Part shown: positions 18,179-26,479 of the stretch, in pieces
Layout of the letters: every line of letters starts with the position of its first letter
How positions within the stretch are numbered: the first letter of the stretch is position 1
Source of the DNA: Chloroflexi bacterium TSY
Lineage (GTDB): Bacteria > Chloroflexota > Anaerolineae > Caldilineales > Caldilineaceae
NCBI GenBank assembly: GCA_019217005.1
Contig: JAHBNG010000106.1
Coordinates: 1-53,047, forward strand
DNA: 53,047 bases
Direction: 5' to 3'
Position numbers and translations under genes: made by a program
The notes under the pieces: generated by a model
Database searches by the model: none
Told to the model about the DNA's origin: nothing
Seen by the model: only the letters and a program-made list of their open reading frames with translations

Positions 18179-19420
18179 TCATTTCGACGACACTGCATTA
18201 CTCCCGCCGTATTTTTCTGAGATGTCTCGGCACCGATCAATGATCCCCAGGATGCGCGAGTCAGAGACACCCAAATCTATGTCGGCGCAGACCAAGTCAC
18301 ACGCACCATATTCGCGCGCAATGCGGTCAAGATCCGCGGCCAGATCCGTCGATGACTTTTCCTTGATGTCCATGGGCGTGTACATGAGCGCACGCCGCGT
18401 ATGGGGAAAGGCTTTGCACGCAGTTACCATGTCCGACTCGATGCCCATGTCCACATAGGCCACCTTGGGCACGCTGGCGTAATGCTCCAGATACGGGTTG
18501 GCGTTCCAGGCGCAGTTGTGGATACCGATGACGCTGAACTCGTCGGCTATGCGCTTGTCGTAGGGCAGGATGAACTCGGCGTAATGTTGAGGCGAGAGCA
18601 TGTTGACCAGACAGTTGCTGACCGTGAAGTGAGTCAACTTAACGCCTGTTTCGGCTTGGCGCGCGTAGAGCCGTCTGGCCCCTTCAATCATGGTCTCAAC
18701 AATGCAGTCAAAGAGATGCTTGACACGACCCGGATCGGTGACCATGTCGGTAAAGATGGGTTCGCCCCTCATGCGGTAGCCCGTGTTGATGACGCTCTGC
18801 CAGTTCATAAAGCCGTCGAGCCGTCCGGTCTGTTTGGCAATCCAATCGAGTTGTTCCAGAAAAGCATTCCAAAAGGGATTATTGTCCAGGTCCGGCGGCT
18901 CCAATGTATCCATCATCTCGTCAGTCAGATGTTGCCCGTGTTCGGCCCACAGCCAGTCCCCCTCCTGCCACCAGATGGGGATGCCGTAGATGCCAGGCAC
19001 GATGAGCGCGCCAAAGGTGCCGGTGATCAGGTCTGTGGGGTTGTCAGGGTCTTGCAGCACGCCGATCTGGGCCTCTTTGCCAAAGCGTCGGGTGGTTTCG
19101 CGGGCCATGGCCTGAATCGTGTCGGCACGATAGGCCGGATCCAGATGCCAGCGTTCGCCAAAGTCAACCGGACCAAATGAGGTCTCGCTCAGCGCAGTGC
19201 TATACCAGCGTGGGGTAAAGCCAATCTCGGCCCGCATGAATGGCTCATCCCCCGTGGCCGGGCGGCGCGTGGCCGGGGCGGCGTGGGCGATGTAGGAGAT
19301 GAGCTGGGCGTGGCCGCCGGCCGTATGATCATGAGGGGGTGGTGTCCACTCTACTTTACTTGTGGCGGCATTCCTTTTCTGTCTGCGACGTGCGCGGCGT
19401 CGTTCGCTTGCTGATGACAT
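18179..19420 (-). CDS. Uroporphyrinogen decarboxylase (URO-D) family protein
   Basis: A 413-residue protein of the URO-D/MtaA/CmuA barrel superfamily. C-terminal features include IGIHNCAWNANPYLEHYASV, a metal-site-like His-Cys pair, and VDMGIESDM. The basic, Arg-rich N-terminus is unusual. The start is ATG 19418-19420 because GGAGGAGATC precedes it; 12 more codons are open upstream. The divergence from HemE and the His/Cys motif favour a methyltransferase-like or catabolic role over heme synthesis. The substrate is unknown. Confidence 0.82.
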   Translation of the reverse strand: MSSASERRRARRRQKRNAATSKVEWTPPPHDHTAGGHAQLISYIAHAAPATRRPATGDEPFMRAEIGFTPRWYSTALSETSFGPVDFGERWHLDPAYRADTIQAMARETTRRFGKEAQIGVLQDPDNPTDLITGTFGALIVPGIYGIPIWWQEGDWLWAEHGQHLTDEMMDTLEPPDLDNNPFWNAFLEQLDWIAKQTGRLDGFMNWQSVINTGYRMRGEPIFTDMVTDPGRVKHLFDCIVETMIEGARRLYARQAETGVKLTHFTVSNCLVNMLSPQHYAEFILPYDKRIADEFSVIGIHNCAWNANPYLEHYASVPKVAYVDMGIESDMVTACKAFPHTRRALMYTPMDIKEKSSTDLAADLDRIAREYGACDLVCADIDLGVSDSRILGIIDRCRDISEKYGGSNAVSSK

Positions 19421-19459
19421 GTGATCTCCTCCAGTTTTCAAAGTTGAGCTTTTCAAGAG

Positions 19460-20071
19460 CTATCTTACACTTGCCACCATCTGCTCAAACACATAATTGA
19501 CAGCCCCGAGCAATCGTTCTAGATCGATTGTGTGAAAACGGTGTCTATCTCGCTCTAGAATATTGCTTGTCAGACGCCCAAAATCCCAGTCCGGCCCGTC
19601 CGTAACGATACCATACACTGGCATTGTGCTATCACTGTTGATGAGCTGCATTGCAATCATTTCCGCAAGACACGCTGCCCACCCTTTATTAAAGTTGTTT
19701 TGTTTTGCTTCTATAACCGTAAGTAAAGGCGAAGATAGGACCGCTCGCCCAAGCGGAGAACGTTTTCCGATCAGATAATCCGGCGTGCCAGATAACTTCT
19801 CATCACCACTATCTGGCATCGCCTTTTCTATAAACAAGGATAGCATGTCGGCATGAAGTCGAAATGCCTCGGCAAGGACAGGATAGATAATCGTCTCCCG
19901 TCGCGCTGCTTCTGAAGCCTCGGTATGTACATTTTCCGCATTGAATTTATAGACGGTCAGAAATTCAGAAGACAATGCAAATGGTTGTTCTATTATAAAT
20001 TCTACTTGGCGATCGATAATATTATAAAGAGTCTGGACCTCGTCTATCGTCTCAAACGCTGAAAATGACAT
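19460..20071 (-). CDS. Predicted nuclease-like protein (PD-(D/E)XK fold)
   Basis: 203 residues, unnamed. The core GTPDYLIGKRS...LLTVIEAKQNNFNKGW gives Asp98 and Glu121-Ala-Lys123, the D...ExK pattern of restriction-endonuclease-like folds. A strong AAAGGAGG ribosome site precedes the ATG. It starts 34 bases after an AAA ATPase gene that ends in a second nuclease-like domain, so the two may act together. No partner methylase is seen. Confidence 0.6.
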   Translation of the reverse strand: MSFSAFETIDEVQTLYNIIDRQVEFIIEQPFALSSEFLTVYKFNAENVHTEASEAARRETIIYPVLAEAFRLHADMLSLFIEKAMPDSGDEKLSGTPDYLIGKRSPLGRAVLSSPLLTVIEAKQNNFNKGWAACLAEMIAMQLINSDSTMPVYGIVTDGPDWDFGRLTSNILERDRHRFHTIDLERLLGAVNYVFEQMVASVR

Positions 20072-20105
20072 TGTTTAATTCCTCCTTTGCCCACTATTCG
20101 ATGGC

Positions 20106-21887
20106 TTACATGTCGGGCAACTTGCGTAAATCCAAATACGTTAGTAAGTCATCCAACTGTGCACGGGTGGACCAGAGAACGCCTTCTTGTTGTGCCAATG
20201 CCAGCGCCTCTTCGGTTAATCCTTCGTGGGCAAAGAGCCACTTGCGCAGCGTGCGGGGATTGTCCTGGGCTTGGACTGCTGCGGCTTGATCTAAGAGCTC
20301 CTGTATGGCAGCAACGCCAATCTTTTTGGTGGTTTCCCACTTGCTTTGGCAGACCCACATGTGGCCACCGAGCGATGCCAGGATGTCAATTTCCTGTCCT
20401 TTTCCCGAATGTAGGCGTACCCGGTGATTGACAAAGACGACTGGACGTTTGAGGAAAATATCTTCAGCCGCATTGAAAAAGTGGCCGGGAAATGTGTCAT
20501 GTTGATAGCTGTTGAGCAATACCTGGCCCATAAATACTTCGGCAAGATACCCTTTGTACTCATGAATGCGCCGCTCTTGGGTTTCATATTGCAGTAGTAG
20601 TTCATTTTGTACCCGGCTCTGATCCTGTCCCTCCACATCCACACGGCCCCACACTTTCAAAAACTCCAGCAGAATGGGATCTTTCACCTTGCGAAACCAG
20701 CCGCCCAACTCAAGGTATTCGACAAGATCACCCCGTGACAAGCGGATCAATACATGGCGGATCGTATCTAACGGGACATCTTGGCCTTCGCGCGCCTTCA
20801 ATTCTTGTTGAATCCGCTCCAGACTAATCCTCTCTTCCTCTTCCAAAGCAGAGAGGTAGAGAATCCATTTCGTAATGCCATATTCATTAATGCGCTCGAT
20901 CCAGCCATCAACTTGTCCATAAAGTTCCGCCCAAATAAAGCTGGATGAGATGTCTACGGCTAGCATATTGTTGATGATCTCTTCGTCGCTTAGCGTAGTT
21001 CCCTGCTTGGCGGCTTGCCGGATCAGGGCAACGATATAAAAAGGATTGCCGCCACAGCGCGAGGCAATGACTGGTGCCATCAACAAGGGAACTTCCGCCT
21101 CATAATAGCGAGCCGCGCGCATGACGAGTTCCGCACCCCAATATTCAGAAAGTGGCCCAATAGGATCGCTGTCAAAGCGCCCGAAGAGCGCGCCCCGTCC
21201 GATAATCTCGCGTGCCAAAATGCTCATGGCTGAGCCGGTAACAAAGTGGGGACAGGTATAAGATTCAACGGCCTCTTTCATATAGCCGACGATGCTGAAG
21301 TTGTGTTGGGGGAGGCGGGTATTCTGAAATTCATCTAAAAAGACGACGATAGTGCTATCATCAGTATCCGACACCCGCCGAGGAATCTCAACTGCGCTCT
21401 GTTCTGGAGAAACCATATCTCCGCGTAACATGGAGCTGTGCCATGTTAGTAACCAATCCAATCTCTCTGTGAAGGGATACAGTGATCGGGATTGCTCAAC
21501 CCAGGCTACTAACTCATCACCTGTGTAATTCTGTTGCATAATTTCTGGCTGATGAGTATAAAATCCGACGTAATAGCGAATGAAATTCTCTAGGTATTTG
21601 ACGGCAAAGTGAAGCCGATCTGGTTCATCGTCAGAAAAAGAGTAGTAGACCGGCACTACTGCATTCGGGTTGCGCGGATCCTGTTCAAAAAAGAGCCGGT
21701 TGACCACACGCTGAAAAATTTCGGTCTTACCCATGCGCCGCTGCCCCAACAGTACTGTGGACATGGTGCGGCGTCTCGCCGCCTTCAGCGCTGTCTTATA
21801 GAAATAGTCCAGAAATTCGGTGCGGTCGGTAAAGACTTCGTCTGGGACCAACGGCTTAATAACCCAAGGGGAACCTGTTTGCGACAT
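20106..21887 (-). CDS. AAA-family ATPase with C-terminal nuclease-like domain
   Basis: 593 residues. The P-loop GQRRMGKT is at 48-55 and a Walker B region TIVVFLDEFQNTRL near 190-205. The middle is a winged-helix-like module (about 380-450). The C-terminal part (about 470-560) reads GQEIDILASLGGHMWVCQSKW, an E-x-D...Q-x-K arrangement of PD-(D/E)XK-type domains. The layout matches the archaeal/bacterial AAA ATPase group with DUF234-like tails. The role is unknown; defence or mobile-element control are possible given the adjacent nuclease-like gene. Confidence 0.75.
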   Translation of the reverse strand: MSQTGSPWVIKPLVPDEVFTDRTEFLDYFYKTALKAARRRTMSTVLLGQRRMGKTEIFQRVVNRLFFEQDPRNPNAVVPVYYSFSDDEPDRLHFAVKYLENFIRYYVGFYTHQPEIMQQNYTGDELVAWVEQSRSLYPFTERLDWLLTWHSSMLRGDMVSPEQSAVEIPRRVSDTDDSTIVVFLDEFQNTRLPQHNFSIVGYMKEAVESYTCPHFVTGSAMSILAREIIGRGALFGRFDSDPIGPLSEYWGAELVMRAARYYEAEVPLLMAPVIASRCGGNPFYIVALIRQAAKQGTTLSDEEIINNMLAVDISSSFIWAELYGQVDGWIERINEYGITKWILYLSALEEEERISLERIQQELKAREGQDVPLDTIRHVLIRLSRGDLVEYLELGGWFRKVKDPILLEFLKVWGRVDVEGQDQSRVQNELLLQYETQERRIHEYKGYLAEVFMGQVLLNSYQHDTFPGHFFNAAEDIFLKRPVVFVNHRVRLHSGKGQEIDILASLGGHMWVCQSKWETTKKIGVAAIQELLDQAAAVQAQDNPRTLRKWLFAHEGLTEEALALAQQEGVLWSTRAQLDDLLTYLDLRKLPDM

Positions 21888-22103
21888 GAATAACTGTTCC
21901 TCAAACCAAAAAGGGTTGAAGAGTAAAAAAGTTACAAGGTCCGACAGGCTGCTTTTCCATCCTTCAACTTTTCCACTTTTTCAAACTTGTTCTGTATTGT
22001 GGCTATGAATATCGAACACACTTGATTATACCATAAGAACAAAGAGGCGGATACGGACTTCAACTACAATATTGCTCAACTGTAGCCGTAAATATCAACG
22101 CGA

Positions 22104-22853
22104 TTACCACTGAATGCCTTCGCCACGGAGAATAGGCATATTTTCCGCTGGCTCCTGCATACGATTCCCGCCCAACGGTCTAGCAGTCGCGTCCATGAAA
22201 TGAATCGCCACCGCGCGGCGGTGTCTGTCGGTGGTATTGGGCAATGTGCGATGGGGCATGGCACCGTGATGGAACATACACTGCCCGGCCTTGAGTTGAA
22301 CCGGAACCGCTTTGGATTCATCCATGCTGCGGAGTAGATAGCCATGCTTATCGGCGCGGGTATCATGCTCGATGATCTCGTGCTGCATACCGGGCAACAC
22401 CCACATACAGCCGCTATCTACGGTGGCGTCGTCAAATGTGACCCAGCAGCTTGCTACGGCATTTGGTTTGTCGACGCCAAAGTAGTAGTCATCTTGGTGC
22501 CAGTCAATTTCGCCACCTGTGTGGGGCGGTTTGTAGAGTCCCTGACACAAAATCAGGCGGATGTTGGGACCGATTAGACTCTCTACTACATCCAACATCT
22601 GCTCGTTGCGGATCAGGTCATTGAACCGTGGATGCATTCGATGGGCGACGCGTAGTTGATAGACCTCTTGCTCCGGTCCCTGTTCATCTAAGTTAGGGCG
22701 GATATTCCTGTACTTCCCTTCTGTGCGCAATTGATCCAGACAATCCAAATAGATCTGTTGGTATTCCGGAACTTCAGCTGCGGTCAGCAAATCGCCGTAG
22801 GCGAGATAACCATCATTATTGTATTGTCGAATCTGTTTATCTGTCAGCTGCAT
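22104..22853 (-). CDS. Phytanoyl-CoA dioxygenase (PhyH) family protein
   Basis: A 249-residue Fe(II)/2-oxoglutarate-dependent oxygenase. The iron site is visible as His119-x-Asp121 in IDWHQDD plus a distal His around 201 in MPHRTLPNT, and an Arg for 2-oxoglutarate follows. The start ATG follows a modest ribosome site. Family members hydroxylate small molecules such as acyl-CoA, ectoine or halogenated substrates; the target here is unknown. A second PhyH gene lies at 35588. Confidence 0.9.
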   Translation of the reverse strand: MQLTDKQIRQYNNDGYLAYGDLLTAAEVPEYQQIYLDCLDQLRTEGKYRNIRPNLDEQGPEQEVYQLRVAHRMHPRFNDLIRNEQMLDVVESLIGPNIRLILCQGLYKPPHTGGEIDWHQDDYYFGVDKPNAVASCWVTFDDATVDSGCMWVLPGMQHEIIEHDTRADKHGYLLRSMDESKAVPVQLKAGQCMFHHGAMPHRTLPNTTDRHRRAVAIHFMDATARPLGGNRMQEPAENMPILRGEGIQW

Positions 22854-22880
22854 GGTTGTGTTCTCCTGCGATTCCTTGGT

Positions 22881-23465
22881 TCATCCGAAAGAAATGATGA
22901 TCTTTTCGTTTCTTATTTGCCTAAACGCCTGCGGCCAAGGAACACTTTGGTTGTATGCTTTGATTTTGGCGGCAATTTCTTGCGCTGACTCAAGAGACGT
23001 ATCTACTTCAAGATCATAAATCTGATGGGCATGGACTTGCTCGAATTGAGCCCTGGCCATTCCTGCATATCGATCATCCCTTTCTCGTTCTCGCCGCTCC
23101 AGTGCCTCTAATGGGCAAAATACGCCCACAAAGGTCACTCTGAAATGGGCTAAGATGAAGACACATTCAGCCAGATTGTCTTTATTCGCCAGAACTGTAT
23201 CGACAATCACGTTATTTCCCGCCGCGGCGAGTGTCGCAACAGCATGATGCATGCCAGAAATTGCTTTGTAAATGACGCGATAATTATCCGGATTTCTCAC
23301 GTTTCTGTATCTTTGCGGCAGCATGCCAAGGATGTGGTCGGCGCTGAGGTGCAGATAAGGCTCGTCAAGCGTTTCCTGTAAAGCGCGAGCAATAGTCGTT
23401 TTTCCAGCGCAAGGGGCTCCATTCAGAAAGATAATTCGTCCCGCACTATTGTCTTGTTGTGACAC
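22881..23465 (-). CDS. Chloramphenicol phosphotransferase-like kinase
   Basis: About 194 residues. A Walker A motif NGAPCAGKTT opens the protein; Asp in LSADHILGMLP, GNNVIVDTVLA and the lid RRERERDDR follow as in the CPT family (P-loop kinases that phosphorylate small hydroxyl compounds, including chloramphenicol in Streptomyces). GTG at 23463-23465 is preferred as start because GGAGG lies 7 bases before it; ATG at 23489 is open but lacks a ribosome site. The true substrate is unknown and resistance should not be assumed. Confidence 0.75.
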   Translation of the reverse strand: MSQQDNSAGRIIFLNGAPCAGKTTIARALQETLDEPYLHLSADHILGMLPQRYRNVRNPDNYRVIYKAISGMHHAVATLAAAGNNVIVDTVLANKDNLAECVFILAHFRVTFVGVFCPLEALERRERERDDRYAGMARAQFEQVHAHQIYDLEVDTSLESAQEIAAKIKAYNQSVPWPQAFRQIRNEKIIISFG

Positions 23466-23528
23466 GGTTTGGCCTCCGCAATAAGGCATTCATCAATCAA
23501 CCGTTATTCGTGTGTCGCCGCGTATTCC

Positions 23529-23927
23529 TCAGGTGGGAAAGTCCGGCGGGATTGGCTTCGCTGGAACCGAATGTCCTTCCGCCTGTTCCGGGCTACGATG
23601 CAAATGTCCCAACCGTCCACCCTCTGGACCCGGCTCATATAACCAGAACAATTCGAAGTCTTCGTCGCCGTAAACCTCCAGAATGTCATGCTCTGCGCCC
23701 GCCTGAATACAGACAATATCGCTGACTTGAACATAATATTCCTTGCCGTCGTTCAGAATTTTGGCTTTTCCGCGGGAGACCAAATAGAGTTCATTGTAAT
23801 CGTGATAATGAAGATCGTGCCATCCGCCCTCTTTTGACATCCGAAAATATCCTGCCGTTGGCGTGTGACACCAGTCCGGCTTGTTTGATGGTTTGAGGGC
23901 TTCGTGCTGGGTGTGAATAACTGTCAT
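23529..23927 (-). CDS. Small cupin-domain protein
   Basis: 132 residues with a single cupin barrel. Motif 1 is HDLHYHDYNELYLVSRGKAK with three candidate metal-binding residues, and motif 2 is AGAEHDILEV. Such proteins act as sugar isomerases, dioxygenases or binding sensors. It lies at the head of the CPT-PhyH gene block in the same orientation. Confidence 0.78.
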   Translation of the reverse strand: MTVIHTQHEALKPSNKPDWCHTPTAGYFRMSKEGGWHDLHYHDYNELYLVSRGKAKILNDGKEYYVQVSDIVCIQAGAEHDILEVYGDEDFELFWLYEPGPEGGRLGHLHRSPEQAEGHSVPAKPIPPDFPT

Positions 23928-24140
23928 CGTGAATCTCCTCTTCGAGACATGCCAATGGATTTATAGCAAACGAGATATGCCGCCGAACGCCAAGTAAAGC
24001 TGCAGGTCGATATAACGCAGCTGTTGTGTCCGCAAAATGTTTTTACTTCTCGGCTTGCCCGGTAGAGTGCACGGAACGAACCTAAACTTCGTGGTATGTG
24101 CCATATTGCGCATGAATGAATCGGCATAGAGCTCCGTCCT

Positions 24141-25814
24141 CTAGCCCGAACAATGTACCCAATGAACCTGTCCATATTCGTCGAAATCAGCCGCAGCAAT
24201 TGGTTGGTCCGATATTCTGGAAACGATACGCTGTTCAGTCAGATCATAGACGCACCCGATGCCGTTCTGGCTGACCGATAGGATTGTGTGTCCATCAGCC
24301 GATACACGCAGCGTACGAACCCAGTCCTCATGTTCGTTATGAAGCGGCGTGTAGCTACCGTTATCAATGTTCATGGTGACTACCTGTCCATTTGCGAATC
24401 CAATCGCGACATTTCTGCCGTCCGGCATAAATTCGACGGATGAAACCATCTCACCAGTCAGCGGACAGATCTTCTTCTCCCATTCAGCAACGCGCCAAAT
24501 ATAAAGGGCAGTGTCTGCCGCGACGACCTGACGTCCTTCACGGTCGATAGCGGACATTACATGGCCGCCCAGTTCCTCGATCTGCCAAATGCACTGTCCT
24601 GTAGATAGATCCCACAACCGAACATGGCCGCCCCCACCGCTTACCAAGCAAGACAGATTGGACGAAAACGACAGCGAGAACACCAACGAACCGTGCTCCA
24701 GTTCAGCAAGCAATCTCAGGTCATCAAAGCACCAGATTCGAACAGCACCGTCGAACGCACCGGTTGCGAAGCGCGTTTGATCCAATCGTCGGGTCGCATA
24801 TACATGATAACTATGTGCAGACTGGATTGTACGTTTTGTACTTCGAGATATCACCTCAACATTTCCGTTCACGATGCCGAGAACCTGTTCGTCCGGACCA
24901 ACCCAGCCCGACATGATGCCCGAATTCGCCCCCTCCAGCGTGGTAATGCGCCTATTGTGGCGCAGATCGTACATCTGAATGTCGCCGTAGTCATCGCCGA
25001 GAGCTGCCAGTTCGCCTTTCGGATGAATGCTGATGCCTCGCGCAGCCGGCCGTTGAGCAAATCGCTGGAATGTTCGTTTACGAAGATCAACATTCAATGT
25101 ATCCGAGCCACTCACAATCGCAAAATGGCCAGCCGGGTCGACTCCAAGACCCCAAGCAACCGAGCTGGCTTCGAGGTTCCAGAGTTCCTCGCTTGTCTGC
25201 CAATCCCAGAATCTCAAGGTTCCATCCTCGCCGATCGACACGGCGCAATGTTCATCTACGGCGGCGACTTTGGTAACCCAATCGCGGTGGCCTTTGAGAA
25301 TGGCAATCTGGGACTGGATGGTAATATCCCACAGTCGCAACGTATGATCACGGGAACCGGATATCAGCCTATCTTCACTCAAAAACGCAAGACAAGTAAC
25401 CGCATCTTCGTGGCCAGTCAGCCAAGCTAGATGAGTGCCGTCAGCACGATCCCACAGTCCGACTGTAGTGTCCGCGGAACCCGACGCAACAAACGCGTTC
25501 GTTGCACTAGCGCTGTGTACGCCCATTGAATGTCCCGTCAGACGATTGATCTCTTTGCCGTTTAGGGCATCAAGTATGGCGATGCTTCGATCATAACCAG
25601 CTGTAAACAACTGTCCATCGGCGTATTTCAGGTCGTTGATCGGTCCCTGATGGCATGGCCAGACGTCTTCGCGCTCATCATGGGATAGATTCCAGACATT
25701 GACAGCGCCTTCGGTCGACACTGAATACAATCGTTCGCCTGAATGATCGAAACAAGTCGCCAACACCATCCCTGCATGCCCCGATAACCTCGGTTGCGGT
25801 AACTCTTTCCTCAC
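24141..25814 (-). CDS. WD40-repeat protein
   Basis: 557 residues consisting almost wholly of WD40 units, with GH...WD dipeptide spacing clear in GHEDAVTCLAFLSEDRLISG, GHRDWVTKVAAV and others. About 13-14 blades can be counted, enough for two seven-bladed propellers. No signal peptide or effector domain was found, so it is a cytosolic scaffold-like protein of unknown partners. Confidence 0.85.
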   Translation of the reverse strand: MRKELPQPRLSGHAGMVLATCFDHSGERLYSVSTEGAVNVWNLSHDEREDVWPCHQGPINDLKYADGQLFTAGYDRSIAILDALNGKEINRLTGHSMGVHSASATNAFVASGSADTTVGLWDRADGTHLAWLTGHEDAVTCLAFLSEDRLISGSRDHTLRLWDITIQSQIAILKGHRDWVTKVAAVDEHCAVSIGEDGTLRFWDWQTSEELWNLEASSVAWGLGVDPAGHFAIVSGSDTLNVDLRKRTFQRFAQRPAARGISIHPKGELAALGDDYGDIQMYDLRHNRRITTLEGANSGIMSGWVGPDEQVLGIVNGNVEVISRSTKRTIQSAHSYHVYATRRLDQTRFATGAFDGAVRIWCFDDLRLLAELEHGSLVFSLSFSSNLSCLVSGGGGHVRLWDLSTGQCIWQIEELGGHVMSAIDREGRQVVAADTALYIWRVAEWEKKICPLTGEMVSSVEFMPDGRNVAIGFANGQVVTMNIDNGSYTPLHNEHEDWVRTLRVSADGHTILSVSQNGIGCVYDLTEQRIVSRISDQPIAAADFDEYGQVHWVHCSG

Positions 25815-25899
25815 TGTGTAGACCTCAGCTCATTGCAAGAATCATACCTTCGAAGGGGACGATTGGTAAGCCCATCACATATTTCAGACACAAGCGGCC

Positions 25900-26205
25900 C
25901 TATACACCTGTTTCCACAAGGAGGATTGGGAAATAATCCAATATTCGCCGATCGGTGTGATCAATGATGCCTTGATCAATCGCAATGCCTGCCAAGATAG
26001 AGGTGATGCTTTTCGTGACCGATCGGATGTGGTGCTCTGTTGTATCTGTTTTGTCCTGAGCATAATATTCATGAACCAGGTAGCCATTCCGCAGTACCAG
26101 GAATGCATAGAGATTCGGTAAGTTTGCAGCTGATTTTGCTGCCTGATCAAAAAGAACCGGAGCCATTCGTTGCTGGATCGGTGTCGATTTTGGGAAGCAA
26201 TTCAA
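25900..26205 (-). pseudogene. Serine hydrolase (beta-lactamase family) fragment
   Basis: About 95 residues match the start of class C beta-lactamase-like hydrolases: LYAFLVLRNGYLVHEYY, then RSVTKSITSILAGIAIDQG, which holds the catalytic Ser-x-x-Lys. The Tyr-x-Asn and C-terminal triad regions are missing and the frame ends shortly after LDYFP. The N-terminal signal is also absent. It is a remnant; an intact paralogue lies at 28618-30000. Confidence 0.75.
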
Positions 26206-26254
26206 TGAGATATCTATGTCAGCAAAATAGAAAATGGAGAATTCTTAATGAATC

Positions 26255-26470
26255 TTGCTTGAGAGAAAATATTTGGATGAGCCACCGTGCCTATTCTATA
26301 GCCCAACCCTATACGTCCGAATTCGCAATGGAAAATTCTGGATCGAGGAGGATTGGACGGAAGAAGGGATAGCCACTCATTTAGTGGAAGCTGGCGTGCC
26401 TAAAAGTGATATTGTGCTCGGCTTTCATGCCCCCAACATGCGTCCCCACACTGAATTTGCTGTCGCATAG
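26255..26470 (+). pseudogene. xisI: xisI remnant (C-terminal part)
   Basis: The last 60 residues carry the conserved end of XisI proteins: VRIRNGKFWIEEDWTEEGIA, then LVEAGVPKSDIVLGF and the final RPHTEFAVA. The first half of the roughly 110-residue family is absent. XisI is normally encoded beside XisH; here the partners are decayed and about 9.3 kb apart. Confidence 0.75.
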
Positions 26471-26479
26471 TGACACCTC

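Noticed and set aside
18401..19180. Long + strand open frame of 259 codons opposite the URO-D gene
   Set aside because: It is the reverse shadow of the URO-D gene, which has recognisable motifs and a good ribosome site; the shadow product has no family features.
22881..23465. Chloramphenicol resistance gene
   Set aside because: Family similarity only; the CPT fold is widespread and no substrate evidence is available.
24624..25430. Long + strand open frame of 268 codons opposite the WD40 gene
   Set aside because: Shadow of clear WD40 repeats on the other strand.
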